A stretch of 20,488 bases of DNA from Dehalococcoidia bacterium UBA2991 (GTDB lineage Bacteria > Chloroflexota > Dehalococcoidia > Tepidiformales > Tepidiformaceae), in contig DEAD01000015.1 in assembly GCA_002346645.1 (NCBI GenBank), positions 1-20,488 of the forward strand. The letters run 5' to 3'. Below the pieces are notes generated by a model. The model made no database searches. It saw nothing but the letters and a program-made list of their open reading frames with translations, and had not been told where the DNA came from. The translations under genes were made by a program, and so were the position numbers. Shown piece after piece: positions 1 through 7,016 of the stretch; the first letter of the stretch is position 1; each line of letters starts with the position of its first letter.

Positions 1-435
1 CGGTTCTTGTGGTTCGTCCGGTTCGGCCGGTCCGATCACCAGTGTTAGCTGTAGCTCCTGGGGCCCATCGCCCCTCCAGGTGCCTACCTCCTCTGCGTAT
101 CGAGCACCGATCTGGAACCTTACCTCTGCATCATTAAATCCACAGCCCTCCTGCTGTTGGGCTGAGAGCACTGTCACTTGGTAGCTTGTGATACCCCCTT
201 GGCTCAGCGTTTGCTGTGTTCCGTCTTGGCTGCAAACAGTTCCTTCAATATAGGCAACGACATCCAGCCCACCCTCGACCTGACCGTCGGTGGCGGTAAC
301 CGTGCCAAAAAAGGTAGAGGGCTGTGTAGGGGGTGATTGAGCAAGGCCCAGTCGGCCTTCTACTCCCATCCAACTTAGCAACAATGCCAGCGCTACGACG
401 GCTAGAAATGCTCGTCGCGGCCACTGTTGTTCCAT
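1..435 (-). CDS. Secreted protein, N-terminal part (runs off the window)
   Basis: This open frame starts at an ATG (433-435) and has no stop before the window edge, so only the first 145 residues are visible. The N-terminus MEQQWPRRAFLAVVALALLL looks like a signal peptide. A twin-arginine RRAFLA precedes the hydrophobic core (residues about 10-23), with plausible cleavage near residue 32 (GLA|QS), so Tat export is possible. A Pro/Thr/Ser linker then leads to a beta-rich domain (about 41-135) beginning TFFGTVTATDGQ, with VVAYIEGTVC and two cysteines (C68, C98) that could form a disulfide. The visible end is Pro/Glu-rich (PAEPDEPQEP), typical of a linker to a further domain. The FFGTVT...VVAYIEG pattern resembles carboxypeptidase-regulatory-like or Ig-like surface domains that I associate with Chloroflexota extracellular proteins. 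That association is recalled, not searched. Function is unknown. No strong Shine-Dalgarno precedes the ATG. Confidence 0.75.
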   Translation of the reverse strand, partial: MEQQWPRRAFLAVVALALLLSWMGVEGRLGLAQSPPTQPSTFFGTVTATDGQVEGGLDVVAYIEGTVCSQDGTQQTLSQGGITSYQVTVLSAQQQEGCGFNDAEVRFQIGARYAEEVGTWRGDGPQELQLTLVIGPAEPDEPQEP

Positions 436-516
436 GCTGCGAGCCTACAGGAGGGTGACCCTATGCCCTACTAGGTAAATGTGTCCAAAAAATGTGTGCA
501 TAAGAGGGTAAAGGGA
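436..516 (-). promoter_or_regulatory. Intergenic region upstream of the secreted-protein gene
   Basis: The 81 bp between the small-protein stop and the secreted-protein start holds two adjacent short inverted repeats: AGGGTGACCCT (452-462) and CCTACTAGG (467-475). They lie 17 to 40 nt upstream of the ATG, where an operator could sit. No convincing -35/-10 pair is visible, and arms of 4-5 bp can arise by chance. Confidence 0.2.
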
Positions 517-843
517 CTAGTTTGCGGAGAGAGTTATCGTCGGCGGTGTAAGCGCGAAGTGCATCTCTACCGAGAATTCATCCAGTTGGTTCGACCAGCT
601 GGCCCACATCCCTCGTGCGTGTGTCGCCTCCGAGCTTCCGAAGGACCCCTGCATACCTCGAGCGTCTTCAAAGCAATAGATGCCTAGCATTGTTCCCTCC
701 CTGGTCTCGCCCCAATGCACGCTCGCCATGCCTGGGATCTTTGCGACCTCGCGCAGATGCTGAGACCGGAACCAGGAAGAGAACGTCTCTTGGTCCTCTC
801 TCACTCGCGCCCTTAACAGGATGAATGGCTGCTCGCCCTTCAT
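517..843 (-). CDS. Small dimeric alpha/beta-barrel-like protein (DUF4286/EthD-like)
   Basis: A 108-residue cytoplasmic protein with no signal peptide or membrane segment. The order of elements suggests one ferredoxin-like (dimeric alpha/beta barrel) module. It has a first strand FILLRARV and a helix ending in WFRSQHLREVAKIPGMASVHW, shown here as WFRSQHLREV plus IPGMASVHW. Next come a second strand ending in LGIYCFED and a tail helix with a conserved-looking WASW. The W...HL.E...PG pattern is like DUF4286/EthD-type proteins, but the specific function is unknown. The ATG overlaps the stop of the upstream kinase gene in an ATGA, so translation is very likely coupled. The assignment is by pattern only; that it is a real gene is fairly well supported by the overlap and the fold-like pattern. 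Confidence 0.65.
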   Translation of the reverse strand: MKGEQPFILLRARVREDQETFSSWFRSQHLREVAKIPGMASVHWGETREGTMLGIYCFEDARGMQGSFGSSEATHARGMWASWSNQLDEFSVEMHFALTPPTITLSAN

Positions 844-1343
844 GCGTCTCCTCGGCAGAGCGCTGCTGTTAGCGCCACGCTCTTATCAGTACAGTATCGC
901 GAATCCACTTGTATGCACGGCCTAGTAAGCGGCTCCTCCCGGCCTTCCATGAGCTCGTATACCCTAAAGTCTGCCTCTGATTCGCCCTGGCGGGGTTTGC
1001 TAAGGCGTTCTTGGACCACCGACTTGGGTGCTGTCAGGCGCACCACAACTATCTGAGAATCCTGCCGACCAGCCAATTGCCAAAAACCCAAGCGCTCCTC
1101 TTCACGGAGATTGGTTGCATCAACTATCACGTCTTGCCCTCTGCTCAGGGAGTCTTCTGCTCGTTTGCGAATCGTTCCGAATACTTTGAGGTTTTCTTTG
1201 CGTGTGTAACGTCTCTTGGGGAACAGTTCCCGTCGGACGCGGTCGCTTTCCAGAAGGTTCGATCCCAACGTTGATGCTAGCTTTTTTGCGAACGTGGTCT
1301 TTCCCGTTCCTGGCAATCCGGTGATCAAGACGAGTGTTGCCAA
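840..1343 (-). CDS. P-loop ATPase/kinase of the AAA_33 (zeta-toxin-like) type
   Basis: A 167-residue protein with a Walker A motif GLPGTGKTT at residues 9-17, an ESDRVRREL segment (32-40), and a second motif DVIVDATNL (71-79). This arrangement is typical of small AAA_33 kinases, which phosphorylate small molecules, RNA ends or sugars. The substrate cannot be told from the sequence. The start is a TTG (1341-1343). It is chosen because a strong Shine-Dalgarno (GGGGGAGG, plus-strand 1354-1361) sits 10 nt upstream and the Walker A motif is close to the N-terminus, as usual in the family. It overlaps the next gene by ATGA and is divergent from rpsO across 69 bp. Zeta-toxin homology alone does not make it a toxin, and no antitoxin-like partner is evident. 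Confidence 0.8.
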   Translation of the reverse strand: MATLVLITGLPGTGKTTFAKKLASTLGSNLLESDRVRRELFPKRRYTRKENLKVFGTIRKRAEDSLSRGQDVIVDATNLREEERLGFWQLAGRQDSQIVVVRLTAPKSVVQERLSKPRQGESEADFRVYELMEGREEPLTRPCIQVDSRYCTDKSVALTAALCRGDA

Positions 1344-1344
1344 A

Positions 1345-1373
1345 TTGCCGGTACCTCCCCCTCGTGCTACTTT
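1345..1373 (+). promoter_or_regulatory. Possible rpsO promoter
   Basis: TTGCCG (1345-1350) and TACTTT (1368-1373) are separated by 17 bp and would start transcription near 1380, about 30 nt before the rpsO start codon. Both hexamers match the housekeeping consensus only partly, so this is a weak prediction. Confidence 0.25.
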
Positions 1374-1375
1374 CC

Positions 1376-1389
1376 CCTGTGAAGACAGG
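1376..1389 (+). promoter_or_regulatory. Small hairpin in the rpsO leader
   Basis: CCTGT-GAAG-ACAGG forms a 5-bp stem with a GAAG tetraloop, immediately before the purine-rich AAAGGAAG (1391-1398) that may serve as the rpsO ribosome binding site. S15 represses its own translation through leader RNA structures in several bacteria. Whether this short stem has that role is inference. Confidence 0.3.
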
Positions 1390-1412
1390 TAAAGGAAGTC
1401 GAACGAGCAAGT

Positions 1413-1679
1413 TTGCTGGCCCAGGAAACGAAAGAGGCCCTAATTCGGGAGTACGCCCTAACTGAAGGCGATACGGGCTCCCCTGAAGTGCAAGTAGCGC
1501 TCCTAACTGAGCGCATAAAATACTTGACCGGGCACCTGCAGGAGCATAAGCACGACTACCACACGCGTCGCGGGCTACTTAAGCTCGTCGGTCAGCGTCG
1601 GAGGCTGTTGCGCTATCTCAATAAGCAGGATGTCAGTAGGTACCGTACGCTCATTGGGCGTCTCGGGCTGCGTCGCTAG
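1413..1679 (+). CDS. rpsO: 30S ribosomal protein S15
   Basis: An 88-residue protein matching S15 over its full length (usual length about 89). S15 is a primary 16S rRNA binder that helps build the platform of the small subunit. Visible family features are the N-terminal helix, then TEGDTGSPEVQVALLTERI (residues about 17-35). The HLQEHKHDYHTRRGL segment and the LLKLVGQRRRLLRYL helix, which contact the rRNA three-way junction, follow. The start is a TTG at 1413. No ATG or GTG is available in frame near the conserved N-terminus, and a purine stretch (AAAGGAAG) lies 14 nt upstream, somewhat far for an ideal Shine-Dalgarno. pnp follows on the same strand after 119 bp, the classic rpsO-pnp order of many bacteria. 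Confidence 0.97.
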   Translation: MLAQETKEALIREYALTEGDTGSPEVQVALLTERIKYLTGHLQEHKHDYHTRRGLLKLVGQRRRLLRYLNKQDVSRYRTLIGRLGLRR

Positions 1680-1714
1680 TCTAATTCTCTTTCCTCCCCA
1701 GGCTAGTCCTAAAC

Positions 1715-1728
1715 GGGGCAGAAGCCTC
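1715..1728 (+). other. Weak hairpin after rpsO
   Basis: GGGGC-AGAA-GCCTC pairs over 5 bp with one G-U. No T-run follows, so it is more likely a processing or mRNA stability element than a terminator, if it has any function. Confidence 0.2.
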
Positions 1729-1761
1729 CCACTGAGTCCTTCTTCCGAATCAATCGAGTTC

Positions 1762-1776
1762 GCGGCTCTATGCCGC
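1762..1776 (+). promoter_or_regulatory. Hairpin in the pnp leader
   Basis: GCGGC-TCTAT-GCCGC forms a perfect 5-bp GC stem 22 nt before the pnp ATG. An AGAGAG purine run lies between the stem and the start. pnp leaders in enterobacteria carry an RNase III-cleaved stem through which PNPase represses itself. This much shorter stem only suggests a similar site of control. Confidence 0.3.
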
Positions 1777-1798
1777 AAGAGAGAGTGTCCAGAGAGTC

Positions 1799-4426
1799 AT
1801 GACAACAACCGAATCTAGCATCCGTACCTACGAAGTCGATCTTGGCGGGAAGCCGCTACTTATTCAGCACGGCGCCCTAGCTGGTTTAGCCAACGGTGCT
1901 GTGACTGTCCGCCAGGGCGATACCGTAGTCCTTGTCACCGCCTGCATGGCCGATCCTCGTGAAGGTATCGATTTCTTCCCACTTACGGTCGATTACGAAG
2001 AGCGGCTCTATGCCGTAGGCAAGATCCCTGGCGGCTTTCCCCGTCGTGAGGGGCGCCCATCTTCTGATGGCATCCTTGCTATGCGTCTGACCGACCGCTC
2101 AATCCGACCGCTCTTCCCCAAGGGCTTCCGGAATGAAGTTCAGATTGTTGCGACCACCCTCTCCTCTGACCGTGAGCATCAGCCGGATACCCTTATTACG
2201 GTCGGTGCCAGCGCTGCCCTTAGCATCAGTGACATCCCCTTCAATGGGCCGGTAAGTAGTGTTCGTGTGGGCCGTATTGACGGCGAGTACGTTGTAAATC
2301 CCACCTTTGCCGAAGCTGCTGAGGGTGACCTCGACCTAATCGTTGCTGGAACCAAGGATGCAGTGATGATGGTGGAGGCTGGTGCCTCCGAGGTTCCTGA
2401 GGATGCGGTAATCGAGGCAATGGAGATCGCCATGGAGGCGAATTCCGCCATTAATGGGCTTATCGAAGAGATTGCCGCCGATGCGGATCCCAAGAAGAAG
2501 GACTACACCCCAGCCGTTGATAATGAAGAAGCAATTGCGGCTATCCACGAGGTTCTTGCCGATCGTCTGGATGACCTGGTTTCGAACGCCGCCAGCGAAC
2601 GCAGTGAGGAGAACAAGCGTGTCCGTGGCGAGCTCGAGGAGCAATTTGAAGGTCGCTTCGAATCGCGGGACGTTGCCGATGGTCTCTATGCTGTCATCAA
2701 GAAAGCCATGCGCGACCGTATTCTTAGCGAGGGTCGCAGGGCTGATGGGCGAGAGACCACTGAGATTCGGCCCCTCGATATTCACGTAGGAACTCTTCCC
2801 CGCACCCATGGGTCGGGCCTTTTTAAGCGAGGGGAGACGCAGGTACTAACTATTGCCACTCTTGGTGGCATGAACATGGCCCAGAAGCTGGACACACTTT
2901 CTCCAGATGAGTCCAAGCGCTACATGCATCACTACAACTTCCCACCTTATTCCGTTGGTGAAGCACGCCCTATGCGTGGTGCAGGTCGTCGTGAGATCGG
3001 TCATGGAGCTCTTGCCGAGCGTGCCCTGCTCCCTGTGCTTCCACCGGAGACAGAGTTCCCCTATGCCCTCCGTCTAGTTAGCGAGGTACTGTCCTCCAAC
3101 GGCTCCACTTCCATGGCAAGTGTTTGTGGTAGCACTCTTGCACTCATGGATGCGGGTGTTCCACTCTCAGCTCCTGTGGCTGGCATTGCTATGGGCTTAA
3201 TTATGAGTAGCGAAGACGATGACTATGCTGTTCTTACTGATATTGCTGGTCAGGAAGACTTCATGGGCGACATGGATTTCAAGGTCGCCGGTACCGAAGA
3301 AGGTATTACTGCTCTGCAGATGGACATCAAGATTGGAGGCGTCTCCCGTGAGCTTCTCGAAACAGCTCTCGCTCAGGCTCGTGAGGCCCGCCTCTTTCTT
3401 CTCGAGCGGATGTCTGAGGTCATTGAGAGGCCTCGTGAGTCTGTTTCCGAACACGCCCCTAAGGTCTACATAATCAAAATCGATCAGGAACAGATTGGTA
3501 CGGTTATCGGGCCTGGCGGCCGTGTTATCCGCAAGATTCAGGAGGATTCAGGCGGAGCTAACGTTGATATTCAAGAAGACGGCACAATCTTTGTCTCTGC
3601 TGTTGAAGGAACCGCTGCGGATACGGCCATTCGAATGATCGAGGGACTCACTAAAGAGATTAGTGTTGGGGAGACCTACACTGGTCCTGTTACCCGTATC
3701 CTGAACTTTGGTGCCTTCGTCGAGATTCTCCCTGGGAAAGATGGCCTCGTACATATTTCGGAACTTAGCGAGGAGCGTGTTGAGAGCGTAGAGGATGTTG
3801 TTTCGGTTGGTGATGAGCTCACAGTAACAGTTACCGAGATCGATTCCCTTGGCCGCGTGAACCTCACCGCGCGTAGTGGTCGTGTAGGAGCTGCGCCTGA
3901 GGGCGATGACCGTCCACGGGGTGGAGGAGACCGTCCCCGTGGACGCGGTCGAGACGGAGACCGAGACCGACCACGTGGTCGAGATAGAGACCGACCGCGC
4001 GGCCGGGACCGAGGTCGAGATAGAGACCGAGAGAGACCCCGCGGGCGCAGTCCTGAGAGGGCCCCGGAAGAAGACGCTCGTCCAATTGCTGATTCCGAAG
4101 CAAACGGATCTATTGAGGATGACTTTGAGGAGACCACTGGTTACGACGGTGCGGATTCAGGTTCTCCTGGTGACCGTCCTGAGGATCGTTCAGATGGTGG
4201 TCCGCGTCGTCGTCGTCGTCGTCGCCCTCGGGGTGGCGGTGGTCGCGAGGGTGGTGGGCCTCGTCAGCCTGAGCAGCGTGAGATTAATCGAGGCGGCGGT
4301 AGCGGTGGGCGCGGAGGCGCTAGCCGTGGTTGGACTCGTCGTAGCACGCCTGAGAGTGGTGGCCCGCCGGCTCCTCCTCCCCCACCCCGTCGGGGGCTCG
4401 GTGGTGGTGGCGATTACGAGGACTAG
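1799..4426 (+). CDS. pnp: Polyribonucleotide nucleotidyltransferase (PNPase) with long RG-rich tail
   Basis: PNPase degrades RNA 3' to 5' by phosphorolysis, usually as a trimer, in mRNA turnover. The domains in order are RNase PH-like core 1 (about 12-140), the helical linker (about 145-310) and RNase PH-like core 2 (about 320-545). A KH domain with the GPGG loop (571-574) and an S1 domain (about 622-693, ILNFGAFVEILPGKDGLVHI) follow. The catalytic core reads GQEDFMGDMDFK, placing the expected acidic residues at D487 and D493 and the lysine at K495. At 875 residues it is about 175 longer than usual. The extra part (about 697-875) is a disordered tail of DRPRGRD-type repeats, an acidic stretch, seven arginines in a row, then Gly/Arg- and Pro-rich sequence. 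The start ATG at 1799 follows AGAGAG purines. The SucC-like gene begins 17 nt after the stop. Confidence 0.97.
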   Translation: MTTTESSIRTYEVDLGGKPLLIQHGALAGLANGAVTVRQGDTVVLVTACMADPREGIDFFPLTVDYEERLYAVGKIPGGFPRREGRPSSDGILAMRLTDRSIRPLFPKGFRNEVQIVATTLSSDREHQPDTLITVGASAALSISDIPFNGPVSSVRVGRIDGEYVVNPTFAEAAEGDLDLIVAGTKDAVMMVEAGASEVPEDAVIEAMEIAMEANSAINGLIEEIAADADPKKKDYTPAVDNEEAIAAIHEVLADRLDDLVSNAASERSEENKRVRGELEEQFEGRFESRDVADGLYAVIKKAMRDRILSEGRRADGRETTEIRPLDIHVGTLPRTHGSGLFKRGETQVLTIATLGGMNMAQKLDTLSPDESKRYMHHYNFPPYSVGEARPMRGAGRREIGHGALAERALLPVLPPETEFPYALRLVSEVLSSNGSTSMASVCGSTLALMDAGVPLSAPVAGIAMGLIMSSEDDDYAVLTDIAGQEDFMGDMDFKVAGTEEGITALQMDIKIGGVSRELLETALAQAREARLFLLERMSEVIERPRESVSEHAPKVYIIKIDQEQIGTVIGPGGRVIRKIQEDSGGANVDIQEDGTIFVSAVEGTAADTAIRMIEGLTKEISVGETYTGPVTRILNFGAFVEILPGKDGLVHISELSEERVESVEDVVSVGDELTVTVTEIDSLGRVNLTARSGRVGAAPEGDDRPRGGGDRPRGRGRDGDRDRPRGRDRDRPRGRDRGRDRDRERPRGRSPERAPEEDARPIADSEANGSIEDDFEETTGYDGADSGSPGDRPEDRSDGGPRRRRRRRPRGGGGREGGGPRQPEQREINRGGGSGGRGGASRGWTRRSTPESGGPPAPPPPPRRGLGGGGDYED
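3911..4048 (+). repeat. Tandem RPRGRD-type repeats in the PNPase tail
   Basis: Residues about 705-750 of PNPase are made of imperfect repeats of DRPRGRD, RDRD and RPRGR. At DNA level these are imperfect units built from GACCG and CCACGTGG/CCGCGCGG-like blocks. Synonymous differences between copies suggest that the charged protein pattern is being kept, not only a DNA repeat. Such repeats are prone to slippage and length variation between strains. Confidence 0.8.
4205..4225 (+). repeat. Trinucleotide repeat coding for seven arginines
   Basis: Six CGT codons followed by one CGC encode R803-R809 of the PNPase tail. The run is followed by PRGGGG and fits an RNA-binding basic patch. Confidence 0.85.
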
Positions 4427-4443
4427 CCTAAAATTCTGCTGCG

Positions 4444-5628
4444 GTGCGTCTTTTTGAAAGTGAAGCCAAGGCGCTGTTTAGGCGCAGTGGAATTGCAACA
4501 CCTCGTGGCATCCTGGCTGAAACCCCAGCTGCAGCCGTGCTCGCTGCAGCGGAACTAGGATCTCGTGTCGTCGTTAAGGGGCAGGTACGGTCGGGGGGGC
4601 GTGGCAAAGTAGGTGCTGTTCAGTTTGCCGGGAGTGCCGCTGAGGTAGAGGAAGTCGCTCACGCGGTTCTCGCTACCCGGGTGTCTGGTCAAGCTGTGAC
4701 TGGCCTTCTAATTGAGGAGGCTCTATCAGTCGATCGAGAGTGTTATCTCGGAATCGTTTTTGATGGGCGCTCCCGTGGCCCTGCTGCCGTAGCCTCTCTT
4801 TCCGGGGGTGTTGATATCGAGCGAGCGGAAGCTGGTGTCGTTCGTGTTCCCCTTTCTTCTCTCGCTCCCACCCAAGATTTTCGCTTGAAGGAAGCCATCT
4901 CTCTTCTTGGCCTCCCTAGCGACGAGATGTTGGAACTAACGAACGTTCTTGGGCATCTCTGGCGTCTCTTTATCCAAAGAGATTTACTTCTTGCTGAGAT
5001 CAACCCTCTTGCCCGAACTGCTGCGGGGCACTGGGTAGCACTCGATGCTCGTGTTGAGCTAGACGACGATGCACTTTTTCGCCAAACCCAGACTTTAGAA
5101 GATCTCGACATTGACCCTTCCACTCGCAGTGACCGAGAGGCAAGTGAACTTGAGCTAGAGGCTGCTCGCATCGACCGTTCCGATCACCGCGGCGTTGCTG
5201 GGCGAGTCGTTCAGTTTGATGGCTCGCTTGCGCTTCTAATCGGTGGTGGAGGTGCTAGCCTGACCGCTTTTGATGCAGTTCGCGCTTGTGGCGGGCAGCC
5301 CGCCAATTATTGTGAAATCGGGGGAAACCCCAGTGTTCGCAAAGTGGCTTTGCTCACCCGTTTATTGCTAGATCAACCCGGTATCCAAAGCATTGCTGTC
5401 ATCATGAATGTAGTCAACAACACTCGCGCTGATCTTATTGCCAGAGGTGTCATTCGTGGTTGCCTTGATGCTGGGCTTGAACCAGCGCAGGCGATTGCTG
5501 TTTTTCGGGTTCCTGGAGCCTGGGAAGAAGAGGGGGCTGCTTTGCTGCAGCACTATGGGGTCACCGCTTGTGACCGTTCCATTAGCATCGACGAGGCTGC
5601 CAGGCTAGCCGTGCAGGCCCTTTCCTAG
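4444..5628 (+). CDS. Succinyl-CoA synthetase beta subunit-like ATP-grasp protein
   Basis: A 394-residue protein (SucC is usually about 388). The N-terminal ATP-grasp half is clear: VVVKGQVRSGGRGKVGAV (43-60) for nucleotide binding, LLIEEALSVDRECYLGIV (88-105), and LLAEINPL (182-189) plus ALDARVELDDDALFR (199-213) for Mg2+. The C-terminal CoA-ligase half keeps the general layout (GGQPANYCEIGG, 283-294). However, the loop that is usually N(I/V)FGGI(V/T)RCD reads MNVVNNTRAD (321-330), and the usual NGAGLAM reads IGGGGASL. It may therefore be a SucC paralogue or a beta-type subunit acting on another acid. The alpha subunit (sucD), normally adjacent, is absent from the window. The GTG start (4444) lies 17 nt after pnp and has no evident Shine-Dalgarno. 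Its stop overlaps the glnA stop on the other strand. Confidence 0.75.
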   Translation: MRLFESEAKALFRRSGIATPRGILAETPAAAVLAAAELGSRVVVKGQVRSGGRGKVGAVQFAGSAAEVEEVAHAVLATRVSGQAVTGLLIEEALSVDRECYLGIVFDGRSRGPAAVASLSGGVDIERAEAGVVRVPLSSLAPTQDFRLKEAISLLGLPSDEMLELTNVLGHLWRLFIQRDLLLAEINPLARTAAGHWVALDARVELDDDALFRQTQTLEDLDIDPSTRSDREASELELEAARIDRSDHRGVAGRVVQFDGSLALLIGGGGASLTAFDAVRACGGQPANYCEIGGNPSVRKVALLTRLLLDQPGIQSIAVIMNVVNNTRADLIARGVIRGCLDAGLEPAQAIAVFRVPGAWEEEGAALLQHYGVTACDRSISIDEAARLAVQALS

Positions 5629-6947
5629 AGCAGCGGTAGGTATTCTGAGAGCTCGAAGTCCGAGACATGCCGCTGAAAGCGTTCCCACTCTATTCGCTTG
5701 TTTTTCAACAGGCTTGCGAATACGTGTTCGCCCAGTGCTTCCCGTAAAAGTTGCGAGTTTGCGGCTGCTTCAATTGCCTCCAGAAGGTTTCCCGGAAGGG
5801 TCTCGATGCCTAGGCGGGTGCGGTCCGTATCCGACATCTCAAAGACGTTCTCTTCAACTGGTGGCGGCAAGGCGCGTTCTTGTTCGATTCCGTCCAGCCC
5901 TGCAGCTAGCATTACTGCGAATGCTAGGTAGGGATTACATGCTGGATCCGGCGATCGGTACTCAATGCGTGTGTGTATTTCGTCCCCGGGCAGGTACTCT
6001 GGGATACGTACTAGGTCACTCCGGTTTCGCCGGGCCCAGCTAAGGTAGACAGGGGCCTCGAACCCTGGCTGCAGGCGCTTGTAGCTGTTTACCCATTGGT
6101 TTGTTACAAGTGTCATGGCTTTGGCGTGGGTTAATAGTCCCGCTACGTAGCCTTTTGCTAGAGCGCTCAGGTGATACATGTCATCTGCATCAAAGAAGGC
6201 ATTGCGCTCCCCCTTGAAAAGTGACTGATGCACGTGCATGCCATTCCCGTTCTCATCTTGAAGCGGCTTGGGCATAAAAGTCGCGTATACCCCATTAGCT
6301 GCTGCTATCTCCTTAACAACAGCGCGATAAGTCATGGCGCTGTCAGCCATCGTTAATGCATCGGTGTAGCGCAATGCGATCTCGTGTTGGCTAGGTGCTA
6401 CCTCATGGTGACTAGATTCCACCTCGATTCCCATAGCGCTGAGCGTGAGCACCGTATCTCGTCGCAGGTCAGAGCCTTTGTCTGGGATTTGGTCGAAGTA
6501 TCCGCCTCGGTCCAGCGGGATGGTGCCGTCTTCGTTCTGGAAGTAGAAGTACTCCAGTTCTGGGCTTATATAAAAGGTGTAGCCCAGAGCCTTGGCTCTC
6601 TCGAGTTGGCGTCGCAGTACCCCTCTTGGATCTCCCTCGAACGGCTCTCCATCGGGTCGGTAGATGTCGCAGAACATTCGCGCCACGCTCTGCTCGCGTG
6701 GCCGCCAGGGCACTAGCTGGAAGGTGGCAGGATCGGGACGTGCCAGCATGTCGGACTCGTCTATGCGAGCGAATCCCTCGATGCTGGAACCGTCGAACCC
6801 CATTCCTTTCTCAAGTGCGTTCTCAAGCTCACCTACGGTTATTTGGAAGCTTTTTAAAGTACCCACGATGTCGGTGAACCAAAGGCGAACGAACTTCACG
6901 TCGTTCTCACGGCATGCTGACATCACATAGCTTGCTGATTCGTTCAT
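5625..6947 (-). CDS. glnA: Glutamine synthetase, type I-alpha
   Basis: Joins ammonia to glutamate using ATP; a cytoplasmic dodecamer and the main entry of nitrogen. With the chosen start it has 440 residues, typical of GSI-alpha. Motifs visible are GFDGSSIEG (50-58, with the latch Asp), the metal-binding SPELEYF (128-134) and EVAPSQHEIALRY (182-194). The ATP/glutamate segments NGNGMHVHQSL (233-243), NSYKRLQPGFEAP (287-299) and RIEYRSPDPACNPYLA (327-342) also match. The adenylylation tyrosine of GSI-beta is not present; the region reads PVEENVFEMS (363-372), as in enzymes controlled by feedback and regulator binding. ATG 6947 is preferred because AGGA lies 7 nt upstream and the N-terminus aligns with the family. 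A GTG at 6980, in frame, would add 11 residues. The MBL gene lies upstream on the same strand. Confidence 0.95.
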   Translation of the reverse strand: MNESASYVMSACRENDVKFVRLWFTDIVGTLKSFQITVGELENALEKGMGFDGSSIEGFARIDESDMLARPDPATFQLVPWRPREQSVARMFCDIYRPDGEPFEGDPRGVLRRQLERAKALGYTFYISPELEYFYFQNEDGTIPLDRGGYFDQIPDKGSDLRRDTVLTLSAMGIEVESSHHEVAPSQHEIALRYTDALTMADSAMTYRAVVKEIAAANGVYATFMPKPLQDENGNGMHVHQSLFKGERNAFFDADDMYHLSALAKGYVAGLLTHAKAMTLVTNQWVNSYKRLQPGFEAPVYLSWARRNRSDLVRIPEYLPGDEIHTRIEYRSPDPACNPYLAFAVMLAAGLDGIEQERALPPPVEENVFEMSDTDRTRLGIETLPGNLLEAIEAAANSQLLREALGEHVFASLLKNKRIEWERFQRHVSDFELSEYLPLL

Positions 6948-7016
6948 AGCTTCGTCCTGCGGGCGAACCGCTATATCCACCGTACCTGTTGGATGTTACA
7001 GATAGGTTGCGTCACG

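Noticed and set aside
840..1343. Toxin-antitoxin system (zeta-toxin-like kinase with a small protein)
   Set aside because: The small partner resembles a dimeric alpha/beta-barrel protein, not an antitoxin, and follows the kinase. The kinase motifs are those of general AAA_33 enzymes.
3676..4137. Arg/Ser-rich antisense open frame over the pnp S1 and tail region
   Set aside because: The Ser/Arg/Pro pattern is the mirror of the repeats in pnp; there is no ribosome binding site or homology.
3906..4457. 183-residue plus-strand open frame overlapping the pnp tail
   Set aside because: Low-complexity Val/Glu/Thr translation caused by reading the RG-repeat DNA in another frame. The pnp frame is the real one.
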